Assembly (NCBI RefSeq): GCF_018861755.1
Contig: NZ_JAHLEF010000021.1
Coordinates: forward strand, 16,241 to 80,240
DNA length: 64,000 nt
Direction: 5' to 3'
DNA from: Clostridium sp. CF012
GTDB lineage: Bacteria > Bacillota > Clostridia > Clostridiales > Clostridiaceae
A program made the position numbers and the translations under genes. This document shows positions 45,036 through 52,904 of this stretch, one piece after another (within the stretch, counting starts at the first letter, position 1; each line of letters starts with the position of its first letter). The notes beneath the pieces are model-generated. The model made no database searches and had not been told where the DNA came from. It worked only from the letters and a program-made list of their open reading frames with translations.

Positions 45036-45814
45036 ATGTTGTCTTAATTGTGGAAGATGAAATACTTGAACAAAATTTTCTCAAAGCAATTGTGCTTGAA
45101 ACTCTTTCTCCAGAGGATACGCTGCTGACCTGCGAAAGCGGGGTTCAAGCTGTGAACCTAGCAAAGCAGCATCAACCGAATATTATCATAATGGATGTGA
45201 TGATTCCAGAAATGGATGGTCTAAGCGCCACTCATGAGATCAGAAAATTTCTACCAAGTGCTTGTATCACCATTTTATCCGCCTATGCGGATTTTCCCAA
45301 TGCACAGAAAGCCATTAAACTTCGGGTTTTTGAATACCAGTTAAAGCCTATCAAGCCCAAAGCCTTCAAAGAACTTTTTCGTAAAATGCTGGATTCCGTA
45401 GCCGAATATCCCACTTTATTGGAGGAAACGGCTGAAAAAGCCATCCTAGAACCCACTGGATACCAACATAACTTTATTGAGGAATCTATAAAGTATATTA
45501 AAGAACAATTTAAAGAGAGATTAACTTTGGAAATGGTAGCATCTAAGGTGTTTATGAATCCCAAATATTTCAGCCATGTTTTTAAAAAGGAGATTGGGAC
45601 CTCATTTACAGAGTACGTAATTAATCTTAAAATTCAATATGCCTGCCGATTACTGGAAACAACTACTTACCCCGCTTACCGGATTTCAATTGAATGTGGC
45701 TTCTCAGATCCCTCTTATTTCAACAGGGTATTCTCTGCGAAGATGAACCTGACTCCAAATATCTATAGAAAATGTAAATGTGCTTCAAAACCGAAAGAAT
45801 TCACTTTCTCTTGA
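45032..45814 (+). CDS. AraC-type response regulator (YesN-like)
   Basis: The receiver domain of this 260-residue regulator has VEDEILEQNF and the phospho-acceptor Asp in NIIIMDVMIPEMDG (about residue 54), with KPIKPKAF at the Lys site. A C-terminal AraC/XylS double helix-turn-helix follows (VASKVFMNPKYFSHVFKKE; ISIECGFSDPSYFNRVFSAK). It is translationally coupled to the PocR kinase. AraC output domains bind direct repeats just upstream of -35, which is what the three cut promoter modules show, so it is their likely activator. A terminator follows. Confidence 0.9.
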   Translation: MNVVLIVEDEILEQNFLKAIVLETLSPEDTLLTCESGVQAVNLAKQHQPNIIIMDVMIPEMDGLSATHEIRKFLPSACITILSAYADFPNAQKAIKLRVFEYQLKPIKPKAFKELFRKMLDSVAEYPTLLEETAEKAILEPTGYQHNFIEESIKYIKEQFKERLTLEMVASKVFMNPKYFSHVFKKEIGTSFTEYVINLKIQYACRLLETTTYPAYRISIECGFSDPSYFNRVFSAKMNLTPNIYRKCKCASKPKEFTFS

Positions 45815-45859
45815 CCAAGCCATATATATTTAAGTTCATAACTTAATTTTACAACACTT

Positions 45860-45885
45860 GCGGGTCTTTTGGGACCCGCATTTTA
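45860..45885 (+). terminator. Terminator of the two-component gene pair
   Basis: GCGGGTC pairs with GACCCGC across TTTTGG and ATTTTAATT follows, on the plus strand. It ends the kinase-regulator transcript and separates it from the converging shell operon. Confidence 0.75.
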
Positions 45886-45892
45886 ATTTGCA

Positions 45893-45950
45893 CAAAAAAA
45901 ATAGGGCTGTTACACACTAAATTTTCTTTAGTTGTATAGATCAGCCCTAT
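45893..45950 (-). terminator. Terminator of the cut microcompartment operon
   Basis: On the minus strand CTATAGGGCTG pairs with CAGCCCTAT, with an inner ACTAAA/TTTAGT arm, and T8 follows. It ends the 15-kb shell operon after the last BMC-H gene. Confidence 0.85.
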
Positions 45951-46003
45951 AGTTACAAAACAGCCATTATTTTAATATTGGAGTTTAAATCACAATCTTT
46001 AAA

Positions 46004-46303
46004 CTATTTTGCGTCTTCTTCTCTCTTTGTTGATTTAGGAAGAATAGCTTCAACTTCAGCATGTGGACGAGGGATAACATGAACAGAAACCAATTCCCCT
46101 ACGCGCTGAGCTGCTGCAGCACCAGCATCAGTTGCTGCCTTTACAGCACCTACATCACCTCTTACCATTACTGTTACTAGACCTCCACCAACAAATTCTT
46201 TACCAACTAGGTAAACATTTGCTGCCTTAACCATTGCATCCGCAGCCTCAATAGCTCCAACTAAACCCTTTGTTTCGATCATACCTAATGCATCATATTT
46301 CAT
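46004..46303 (-). CDS. BMC-H shell protein, last gene
   Basis: This 99-residue hexameric shell protein has a single canonical BMC domain: [20 protein letters not shown] at the N-terminus, [20 protein letters not shown] with the pore loop, and [15 protein letters not shown] at the C-terminus. It would tile the facets of the shell and let substrates through its pore. It is nearly identical over the first 80 residues to the gene at 46416, the differences lying in the last 20 residues, so the pair is a recent tandem duplication. Both have the same TTTCCTCCT-type ribosome binding site region. Confidence 0.95.
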   Translation of the reverse strand: MKYDALGMIETKGLVGAIEAADAMVKAANVYLVGKEFVGGGLVTVMVRGDVGAVKAATDAGAAAAQRVGELVSVHVIPRPHAEVEAILPKSTKREEDAK

Positions 46304-46415
46304 TTTTATTTCCTCCTAATTTTTTATTTGTAATTATAATTTATAAAAAATTGACCCACCATGATACCAATATAATTTATATGAATTACTCTACTGATGG
46401 TCAGAATATATTTTA

Positions 46416-46706
46416 CTATTCTTCCGTCTTTATCATTTTAGGAAGAATGCCTTCAACTTCCACATGTGGACGAGGTATAACATGAACAGAAATCAGTTCC
46501 CCAACACGTTGAGCTGCAGCAGCACCAGCATCAGTTGCTGCCTTTACAGCACCTACGTCGCCTCTTACCATTACTGTTACTAGACCACCACCAACAAATT
46601 CTTTACCAACTAAGTATACATTTGCTGCCTTAACCATTGCATCTGCAGCCTCAATAGCTCCAACTAAACCCTTTGTTTCGATCATTCCTAATGCATCATA
46701 TTTCAT
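46416..46706 (-). CDS. BMC-H shell protein, upstream copy
   Basis: This 96-residue canonical BMC-H protein is identical to the 46004 protein in almost all of the first 80 positions, including [20 protein letters not shown] and [20 protein letters not shown]. It ends [17 protein letters not shown] where the other has [18 protein letters not shown]. The flanking 40 bp upstream are also duplicated. Two such paralogues may mix in one hexamer lattice. It follows the PduL gene by 20 bp. Confidence 0.95.
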   Translation of the reverse strand: MKYDALGMIETKGLVGAIEAADAMVKAANVYLVGKEFVGGGLVTVMVRGDVGAVKAATDAGAAAAQRVGELISVHVIPRPHVEVEGILPKMIKTEE

Positions 46707-46726
46707 TTTTATTTCCTCCTAATTTT

Positions 46727-47377
46727 TTATTTTGTAATTATAACTTTTGATAAGGAATTAAGATTCATAGCATTTGCTTCTTCTGTGTCAAGATGACATT
46801 CTAGTGCAGAAGCTTCATTAGCTCTAACTGCCACATTATTATAAGTGCCCCCACGTTCCCCATTAATCTGAATAGATACCATCTGTCCATCATGCACACC
46901 AAGGCCTTGTGCATCTTTAAGTGTCATATGAATATGTCTTTGTGCAACAATCAAACCTTCTGTTGTCTGAACAGATCCCTTGGGACCAATTAACGTAATT
47001 CCCGGTGTTCCCTGTAAATCACCCGATAACCTTGCCTGTGAAACGGTGCCAAGTTTGAAGGAATCTCCTGTGAGAACTTCCACCTGTGTCTTACTACGCA
47101 CAGGACCAAGAATTCTAATTTTCTCAATGGCACCCTTTGGTCCGCAGATTGTTACAGTTTCCTTACATGCATACTGTCCAGGCTGCGATAAATCTTTACT
47201 TTTTGTTAACTGATATCCTTCTCCGAACAGACTATTTAAATCTGCCTCAGAAAGGTGAATATGACGATTGGAAACTCCAACTGGAATCTCATATATGTCT
47301 TCTTTCACTTCTGTAGAAGGAGCATTAGCTTGAACAGCCTCTAGCAAAAGTTTCAGAACAGCATTATACTTATCCAT
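46727..47377 (-). CDS. pduL: PduL-type phosphotransacylase
   Basis: This 216-residue phosphate acetyltransferase is unrelated to Pta. It has two zinc-binding HxH motifs, NRHIHLSEADL (His39 and His41) and QRHIHMTLKDA (His148 and His150), and the usual double beta-barrel organisation. It turns acetyl-CoA into acetyl phosphate, recycling CoA in the compartment. The N-terminal segment MDKYNAVLKLLLEAVQA is amphipathic and looks like an encapsulation peptide. It begins one base past the aldehyde dehydrogenase gene and belongs with it functionally. Some authors call it CutH in choline loci. Confidence 0.93.
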   Translation of the reverse strand: MDKYNAVLKLLLEAVQANAPSTEVKEDIYEIPVGVSNRHIHLSEADLNSLFGEGYQLTKSKDLSQPGQYACKETVTICGPKGAIEKIRILGPVRSKTQVEVLTGDSFKLGTVSQARLSGDLQGTPGITLIGPKGSVQTTEGLIVAQRHIHMTLKDAQGLGVHDGQMVSIQINGERGGTYNNVAVRANEASALECHLDTEEANAMNLNSLSKVIITK

Positions 47378-47378
47378 T

Positions 47379-48929
47379 TTAGTTGGCTCCCTTCATTGCG
47401 CTTACCAGTTCATTTACAAGTTTCAAAAGCTTTTCATTATCAGTGCAATCGTTCTTAGATGCAGATGCAGCTGCATATGAATCCGGACTTAAATTACCGC
47501 ATCCTACGCCACTTTGAACTTCACAACTACCAGAGAGTTCAGGGTGGTTGAAAGTCGGATCAGCGGAGGCTAATGTACTGCAATCCTTAGTGCCATATGC
47601 AATTCTTTTGATATTAATCAAATGCATTGGAGTAACATTTTCTGAAACAGAACTTCCTCCCCATGTACCGCAACCTAGTGTGAATGAAGGTATAAGTCCT
47701 GTGCTTGCACCGGTACCACCTTGACTTCCACCAGTATTAACTAAAATACGAGCTGCTGGTTTTTTAGCAAACTTCATTACAATATCTCTGTCTTCTGTAT
47801 GAATACTCATAGTGTGTCCGATTCCGTTCTGAAGTAGTTTGATACTAAGATCGCATGCCTCATGCCAATCTTTCACTGTATAGAAAGCTAGTACTGTTGT
47901 CAGTTTTTCATAAGACAGCGGATACGCCTCACCAACATCTTGCTGCTCCCCTATAAGAACCTTAGTTCCTTCTGGAATGGAAATACCAGCAGAAGTTGCA
48001 ATAACCTGAGGAGATCTGCCTACGAATTTAGCACTCATTGTGTGTCCATTCTTAAATAATAAAGCACAAACTTTTGCAGTTTCTTCAGCTGTCATAAAAT
48101 AACCGCCCTGCTTCTTAAGTTCAGCAACTACTTGATCATGATTACACTCTTCAACGATTATAGACTGTTCAGATGCACAAATAGTTCCATAGTCAAAAGT
48201 CTTACTTGCTATAATATTGCTAACCGCTTGCTTAACGTTCGCAGTTTTCTCAATATAAGCTGGAGAGTTACCAGCACCAACACCCAATGCAGGCTTACCC
48301 GCACTATAAGCGGCTTTTACCATTCCTGGGCCTCCAGTTGCAATAATTAAGGCAACTTCTTTACATTTCATTAACTCATTTGTAGCCCCTATAGATAGGT
48401 TAGAAAGACTACTGATAATATTGGCAGGTGCTCCTGCCGCTACTGCAGCATCATTCATAAGGTTTATTGCCTTCATTGTACATTTTAGTGCAGCAGGATG
48501 TGGTGAAAATACAATTGCATTACGTGACTTAATTGCAATTATTGCTTTGAAAATAGCAGTAGATGTTGGATTTGTAGAAGGTACAATCCCCATTATCAAA
48601 CCAACTGGTTCAGCAATATCAATTACCCTTTCAACCTCATCTTCGCGAATAATACCAATAGTCTTCATATCTTTAGTGGCATTATACACCAAAGTAGAAG
48701 CCATATGATTTTTATAAGTCTTATCCTCAACTTTTCCAAAACCAGTTTCTTCCACGGCCATCTGGGCCAGGCAAACTGAATTTTCCTCTGCAACTCTAAC
48801 CATATTACACAATATCTTATTTATTTGCTCTTCTGTATAATCAGAAATCTCAGTTGCCGCAATTTTTCCGAGTCTTGCTAGATTCCTTGCATCTTGTACT
48901 GAACGTAAATCATAATCCATCTTATCCAA
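47379..48929 (-). CDS. cutF: CoA-acylating acetaldehyde dehydrogenase
   Basis: This 516-residue aldehyde dehydrogenase of the EutE/PduP type makes acetyl-CoA from acetaldehyde, CoA and NAD. The catalytic Cys251 stands in FDYGTICASEQSIIV, and the cofactor-binding VPSTNPTSTAIFKAI is intact. The C-terminus NEKLLKLVNELVSAMKG is amphipathic, a likely encapsulation peptide. The TTG start lies 6 bases after GGAGGGG. It shares the same alignment with the second dehydrogenase at 58985, which has Ser in place of the catalytic Cys. Being beside PduL, it feeds acetyl-CoA straight to that enzyme. Confidence 0.92.
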   Translation of the reverse strand: MDKMDYDLRSVQDARNLARLGKIAATEISDYTEEQINKILCNMVRVAEENSVCLAQMAVEETGFGKVEDKTYKNHMASTLVYNATKDMKTIGIIREDEVERVIDIAEPVGLIMGIVPSTNPTSTAIFKAIIAIKSRNAIVFSPHPAALKCTMKAINLMNDAAVAAGAPANIISSLSNLSIGATNELMKCKEVALIIATGGPGMVKAAYSAGKPALGVGAGNSPAYIEKTANVKQAVSNIIASKTFDYGTICASEQSIIVEECNHDQVVAELKKQGGYFMTAEETAKVCALLFKNGHTMSAKFVGRSPQVIATSAGISIPEGTKVLIGEQQDVGEAYPLSYEKLTTVLAFYTVKDWHEACDLSIKLLQNGIGHTMSIHTEDRDIVMKFAKKPAARILVNTGGSQGGTGASTGLIPSFTLGCGTWGGSSVSENVTPMHLINIKRIAYGTKDCSTLASADPTFNHPELSGSCEVQSGVGCGNLSPDSYAAASASKNDCTDNEKLLKLVNELVSAMKGAN

Positions 48930-48972
48930 TTAAAACCCCTCCATTCTTTTCTCATAAAGCTTTATAACTACG

Positions 48973-49623
48973 TTAATTAATTTCGTAATATTTTTTTAAC
49001 TCTGTAATCAACAGCATTTTATTAGCTTTAGAAACTCTCCTGCCTGTGATACCAAAGTTTTTATATTGACGAGCTAAATTTCGAAGTTCTATCACTTTAA
49101 ACTTGTTCAGAATCTTAATAGCTTCTTCCAAGCCATATTCAAGTACCAGCTTATCTACAGCTTCCTTATTATTCAATTCACACAAATCAATTTCTAAAGA
49201 AATAACTGTTTTTTCTGGCAAGAATTCCATTCCTTCTGAATTTTCAACTACTATTTCTTCATCTTCAACAGTAACCTTTGCAGTGTCTTCCTCATCAGAT
49301 TCAGTTTTTGCTAACTGATAAGTTGCCATTTCTCCATTTTTGAGCGGTGCTGCAGGTATAATTATATACTCTAAATCCTCATGTGGGCGTGGAATCACAT
49401 GCTCTGAGACCAGAAGATTGCTATTTATTTTTCTAACTGCTGCTCCACCAGCATCTACAGCTGCTTTCACCGCACCCACATCTCCAGTTACAATAATTGA
49501 AACAAGACCTCCACCTACATATGTCTTTTCCAAGAGATTCACATCTGCAGCCTTGAGCATTGCATCTGCACTCTCAATAGCTGCAATAAGTCCTTTTGTT
49601 TCGATTAACCCAAGTGCCTGCAT
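48973..49623 (-). CDS. BMC-H protein with acidic linker and SAP/Rho-N-like tail
   Basis: Residues 1-90 of this 216-residue protein are a BMC-H domain ([40 protein letters not shown]). An acidic linker ([16 protein letters not shown]) follows, then about 45 residues that read like a SAP or Rho-N helix pair: [20 protein letters not shown] followed by [12 protein letters not shown]. EutK and PduK-type proteins likewise carry extra tails; the nucleic-acid binding suggested by this one is inferred. It sits between the EutQ-like cupin and the aldehyde dehydrogenase genes. Confidence 0.75.
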   Translation of the reverse strand: MQALGLIETKGLIAAIESADAMLKAADVNLLEKTYVGGGLVSIIVTGDVGAVKAAVDAGGAAVRKINSNLLVSEHVIPRPHEDLEYIIIPAAPLKNGEMATYQLAKTESDEEDTAKVTVEDEEIVVENSEGMEFLPEKTVISLEIDLCELNNKEAVDKLVLEYGLEEAIKILNKFKVIELRNLARQYKNFGITGRRVSKANKMLLITELKKYYEIN

Positions 49624-49654
49624 TGCTTAACCCCCTTAACTTTGCTGAAAGGTT

Positions 49655-50356
49655 CTAATGTGTAACATAGAATGCTTTCATCTTGTTTGGTGAACCAAAT
49701 GCTAATTTAGCTCCCTTAGGGAAGAATACTGAATCACCTGGATTTGCAGTATAAACCTTTCCGTTTACTGTTACTGTCAGTGTACCTTCCGCAACGCAGT
49801 AAATTTCTTCACAAGCGGTTTCCCAGTCGAAGGTACAATCTTCAATTGTAATAAATCCTGCATTCATTGAAGACCCATCATTAGCACTGATAATTTCCTG
49901 ATAAAATACCTTATCATCTGGATTTCCAGTATCAAGAACTTCCATCTTTACGGTATTACCACGAACTACCTTCAAACCACAAGGATCACTTTCAGAAATA
50001 TATGGCTTGCTTGAAACAGAATCAAGAATTCCATTTAGAAGTCCTTTATCCATCATAGCTTTAAATACCTTATATATCATATCAGCATCTATTCCGCCTT
50101 CACAGGCTTTGGCAAGTTCAGAAGCCATTCCTTCACAAGAACTCTTTTCCTCACAAGATTTTACTGGTACATAAGTTTTTTCTTCACAAGAAGACTTTAT
50201 TTCACAGACAGGGGCGTCTGTAGAAAAATCTATTCCACAATTTCTCGCTGCGTCTTTGGCTGACGGAGTAATAATTGTATCGTTATCTATATACATTATC
50301 TTTTGTCCCTGTTTTACTGCATCTTCCACATTTTTTACACTAATCAATTTTTTCAT
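49655..50356 (-). CDS. EutQ-like cupin with cysteine-rich linker
   Basis: The C-terminal cupin of this 233-residue protein (DWETACEEIYCVAEGTLTVT; NPGDSVFFPKGAKL) is like EutQ, which in Salmonella has acetate kinase activity. The N-terminus is the EutQ/Pdu leader region. The linker carries six Cys in 46 residues (40, 51, 57, 68, 74, 85), with SCEEK-type repeats, which EutQ proteins known to me do not show. That may be a metal or redox site. The ATG is behind an AAGGATGTGA-type region, an average ribosome binding site. Confidence 0.75.
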   Translation of the reverse strand: MKKLISVKNVEDAVKQGQKIMYIDNDTIITPSAKDAARNCGIDFSTDAPVCEIKSSCEEKTYVPVKSCEEKSSCEGMASELAKACEGGIDADMIYKVFKAMMDKGLLNGILDSVSSKPYISESDPCGLKVVRGNTVKMEVLDTGNPDDKVFYQEIISANDGSSMNAGFITIEDCTFDWETACEEIYCVAEGTLTVTVNGKVYTANPGDSVFFPKGAKLAFGSPNKMKAFYVTH

Positions 50357-50422
50357 TACTTCACATCCTTTTATTTATTGGTATAGTCATTGAAAACACC
50401 TTTATATATAAGTCCTAAAATA

Positions 50423-50971
50423 TTAGAACAAAGATGACAACAGTCTATCTGAGGGTGAAGCTATAATCTCTGCATTCACTAACAGCCCTTTTTCTTTTGC
50501 AATAGTCTTTCCTGTTTCAATACCAGTCTCGACTGCACCCACATCGCCAGTGAAAGTAAAGAATGACTTACCACCTAGTCCATTTCCTAAACGGAGTTCT
50601 ATCGGCTGTAAATCAGCAGCTTTCAGTATTGCATCAGCGGCGATAACCATGGTGGCCAAGGAGAAAGACTCCATAATTCCTAGTGCCTGAATTTCATCTG
50701 GCATAGTTGTACCTGTTATTGCTGGGAATACTGCGGGGCTTACATTTGGTATAACAATAGAATCAACCAAAAATTCTTCTGCCAATTTTTCACCAATATT
50801 CACTGAATCTTGAACTGATGAAACATCACCCTGGACAATAACTATATATTTTCCGGGGCAAACTGAACTGGCTGTAACTATTTCTACATCAGCAATTTTC
50901 AACATCTGATCTGCTGTATATATACCTCGCGCAATACTTGTAAATTCAACCATTCCTATTGCTATGGACAT
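50423..50971 (-). CDS. pduT: PduT-like tandem BMC protein with Fe-S pore
   Basis: This 182-residue protein has two BMC domains (1-90 and 95-182). The pore Cys38 is in the SSVCPGKYIVIVQGDV context, matching the [4Fe-4S]-binding Cys of PduT at the same position. It forms trimers whose cluster passes electrons across the shell. The neighbouring PduS-like gene ends one base upstream, the same pairing as in pdu operons. In this B12-independent pathway the electrons could serve the CutD activase instead. Confidence 0.88.
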   Translation of the reverse strand: MSIAIGMVEFTSIARGIYTADQMLKIADVEIVTASSVCPGKYIVIVQGDVSSVQDSVNIGEKLAEEFLVDSIVIPNVSPAVFPAITGTTMPDEIQALGIMESFSLATMVIAADAILKAADLQPIELRLGNGLGGKSFFTFTGDVGAVETGIETGKTIAKEKGLLVNAEIIASPSDRLLSSLF

Positions 50972-50972
50972 A

Positions 50973-52301
50973 TTAATCCCTCCTTATTGCAATAAAATCA
51001 TTTCCACACTCTATAACCGTTCCCGAAATGCTTGAATGAATTGCAGCACCCAAACTATCTTCAGGAATTTTACCAATTAACTGTCCAAGCTGCACATGAT
51101 CCCCTATATTAACAAGGATCACTGCAGGCACCCCTACATGCTGCCTTGTTGCAATATGTACTAATTCAGGTTTTATTTCAACTTCCGTCATAGGAGCTGG
51201 CCTGTCAAAATCACGTAACCCTAGTCTTGCCACAAGACGCTTACTTGGAACCAATCGATATTCACGGCTTTTGCGGGAAGTGAATTCCGACTGCACTGGC
51301 TTATACCTTATATTCTGCTTTGCCAGTTTCTCTTTAAAATAGACATTTGCAGATTTCGGATAAAGTCCTACCGGGCAAGAGAACAGTTCACATAAATTAC
51401 ACTGACAGCATAGCTGGGCATTCTTCTGTCCTTCAACATCTGTTAGTGCATAGTTTAAAGCTGTCATCATCTTATGTGGTTGCACATTATGTCCAAGAAG
51501 GAAACGAGGACACATATCCGTACACATCCGGCATTGTTCACAGGAAGCTCTATTCACTCTTCTTGCCTGTTCAATATTCATAGATTTCTTGCGAATCAGA
51601 GCATGCTGTTTTTTCAAAATTACGAATCCCTTATTTTTCTTTGTAATATATCCATCAATATTATCCATCACAGGACCCATCATAGGACCACCGTCAATGA
51701 CTGCATAGTCATCAAAATTTTCTATACCACTTTGCTTTAGCACATCTATAATAGGTGTGCCAACTGGCACCTTTATAGTCAAACTTTTCGGTATATCTCC
51801 TGCAACTGTGATATATTTTTCTGTAACAGGCTGTCCCATAGAGGCATTGTAAAGATTTAATACCGTTTCTGAATTTACTACTACACATCCAACCTGGATC
51901 GGGATACCCATTTCAGGAACAACTCTGCCAGTAAGTTCATAAACCAGAACTTGTTCATCACCTACTGGGTAAACATCGGGAAGCTCTTTCACTTCAACGA
52001 AATCACTTACCTGTAGCGCTTCTATCCTATCTCGCAAAATACAAATCGCTTCTTTATGCTTTCCTTTAACACCTATAAGAGCTTTACTTGCAGAAACAAA
52101 CTTGCCAGCTGCTACAAATCCTTTTATTATTTCATCGGGAAATAGCTTCATCAACTGCTGATCCACCCTGAGTAACGGTTCACATTCAGCTCCGTTAAGA
52201 AGTATATATTCACATTTTGATGCTAGTTTTACATGAGTAGGGAATCCTGCACCACCTGCACCAATAACACCAGCTTCTCTAACCATATCAAGAAGACTCA
52301 T
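50973..52301 (-). CDS. pduS: PduS-like flavin/Fe-S electron transfer protein
   Basis: This protein of about 442 residues is related to RnfC. The N-terminal FMN/NAD-like region has GVIGAGGAGFPTHVK and GAECEPLLRVDQ. Two [4Fe-4S] motifs follow, CEQCRMCTDMCP and CQCNLCELFSCP, and an SLBB-like region ends in VILVNIGDHVQLGQLIGK. In pdu loci PduS reduces corrinoid; here there is no B12 enzyme, so it more likely passes NADH electrons to PduT and CutD. I start at the ATG at 52301 (AGGAGGG upstream); the reading frame extends upstream to 52469 but that part overlaps eutN. Confidence 0.85.
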   Translation of the reverse strand: MSLLDMVREAGVIGAGGAGFPTHVKLASKCEYILLNGAECEPLLRVDQQLMKLFPDEIIKGFVAAGKFVSASKALIGVKGKHKEAICILRDRIEALQVSDFVEVKELPDVYPVGDEQVLVYELTGRVVPEMGIPIQVGCVVVNSETVLNLYNASMGQPVTEKYITVAGDIPKSLTIKVPVGTPIIDVLKQSGIENFDDYAVIDGGPMMGPVMDNIDGYITKKNKGFVILKKQHALIRKKSMNIEQARRVNRASCEQCRMCTDMCPRFLLGHNVQPHKMMTALNYALTDVEGQKNAQLCCQCNLCELFSCPVGLYPKSANVYFKEKLAKQNIRYKPVQSEFTSRKSREYRLVPSKRLVARLGLRDFDRPAPMTEVEIKPELVHIATRQHVGVPAVILVNIGDHVQLGQLIGKIPEDSLGAAIHSSISGTVIECGNDFIAIRRD

Positions 52302-52323
52302 TCTTATCCCTCCTGTTAGTTCT

Positions 52324-52587
52324 CTATTCAATGTTGCAATCGTCATCAATGATTCCGATAACTGCTGCATCAACTGGGATATTATCATCACCAAGCATTC
52401 GACGAGCCGCGGAACCCGTGCATACAATAACCTTGTCTCCAATACCGGCACTGATGGTATCAACAACAATCAATCGCTGACCAGCACTTGTGCCGCCAAT
52501 TACTTCCGCCAGCATAAACTTTAGTCCATTAAGTGAGTCTGATTTTCTTGTTGCCCATACACTACCAATCAGTTTCGCTATTATCAT
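52324..52587 (-). CDS. eutN: EutN/CcmL-type pentameric vertex protein
   Basis: This 87-residue shell protein caps the vertices as a pentamer. The conserved signature is KLIGSVWATRKSDSLNGLKF at the N-terminus, GAGIGD-like AGIGDKVIVCTGSAAR, and PVDAAVIGIIDD at the end. Its ATG overlaps the stop of the gene before by four bases (ATGA). It completes the shell inventory together with the BMC-H, tandem and EutS-like proteins. Confidence 0.95.
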   Translation of the reverse strand: MIIAKLIGSVWATRKSDSLNGLKFMLAEVIGGTSAGQRLIVVDTISAGIGDKVIVCTGSAARRMLGDDNIPVDAAVIGIIDDDCNIE

Positions 52588-52886
52588 AAATTTTTCTCCT
52601 TATTCATGCTGCGTTTAATCTCCTCAATGGCAGACTCAACAGATGAAGTATCGCCAAAAATTGCAATCATTATCATGTTCTGAGGACAACTTCCTCTAAT
52701 ATCTTCTACCATGACACCAACCGCCTTTTCTGCAATATCCGCTGCGCAAATCATCTCTATCATTCTCCCTTGCACCAGACCAACTGCATCAGTACAAATG
52801 GTGTCTTTACTAACTCCTGCCCCCATACGCCTCATAAGAATATCTATAGTACCCGCCGTAGGCGATTTAATAATTCGAAACTCCAT
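52584..52886 (-). CDS. GrpU-like divergent BMC-domain protein
   Basis: This 100-residue protein has a recognisable BMC core (VGLVQGRMIEMICAADIAEKA; MIMIAIFGDTSSVESAIEEI) preceded by about 35 residues that differ from other BMC domains. It resembles the GrpU family from glycyl-radical compartments, some of which bind an iron-sulphur cluster; a Cys in RGSCPQN lies where the pore loop would be. Family assignment is from pattern and length and is tentative. It overlaps eutN by four bases. Confidence 0.65.
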   Translation of the reverse strand: MEFRIIKSPTAGTIDILMRRMGAGVSKDTICTDAVGLVQGRMIEMICAADIAEKAVGVMVEDIRGSCPQNMIMIAIFGDTSSVESAIEEIKRSMNKEKNL

Positions 52887-52904
52887 ATTTTATCCTCCCC
52901 CTTA

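Noticed and set aside
46004..46706. Tandem identical BMC-H genes as an assembly duplication
   Set aside because: The copies differ at several positions in the last 20 residues and in the 3' non-coding sequence, so they are separate genes.
52302..52469. N-terminal extension of the PduS-like protein
   Set aside because: It overlaps eutN in another frame, and AGGAGGG stands in front of the ATG at 52301.
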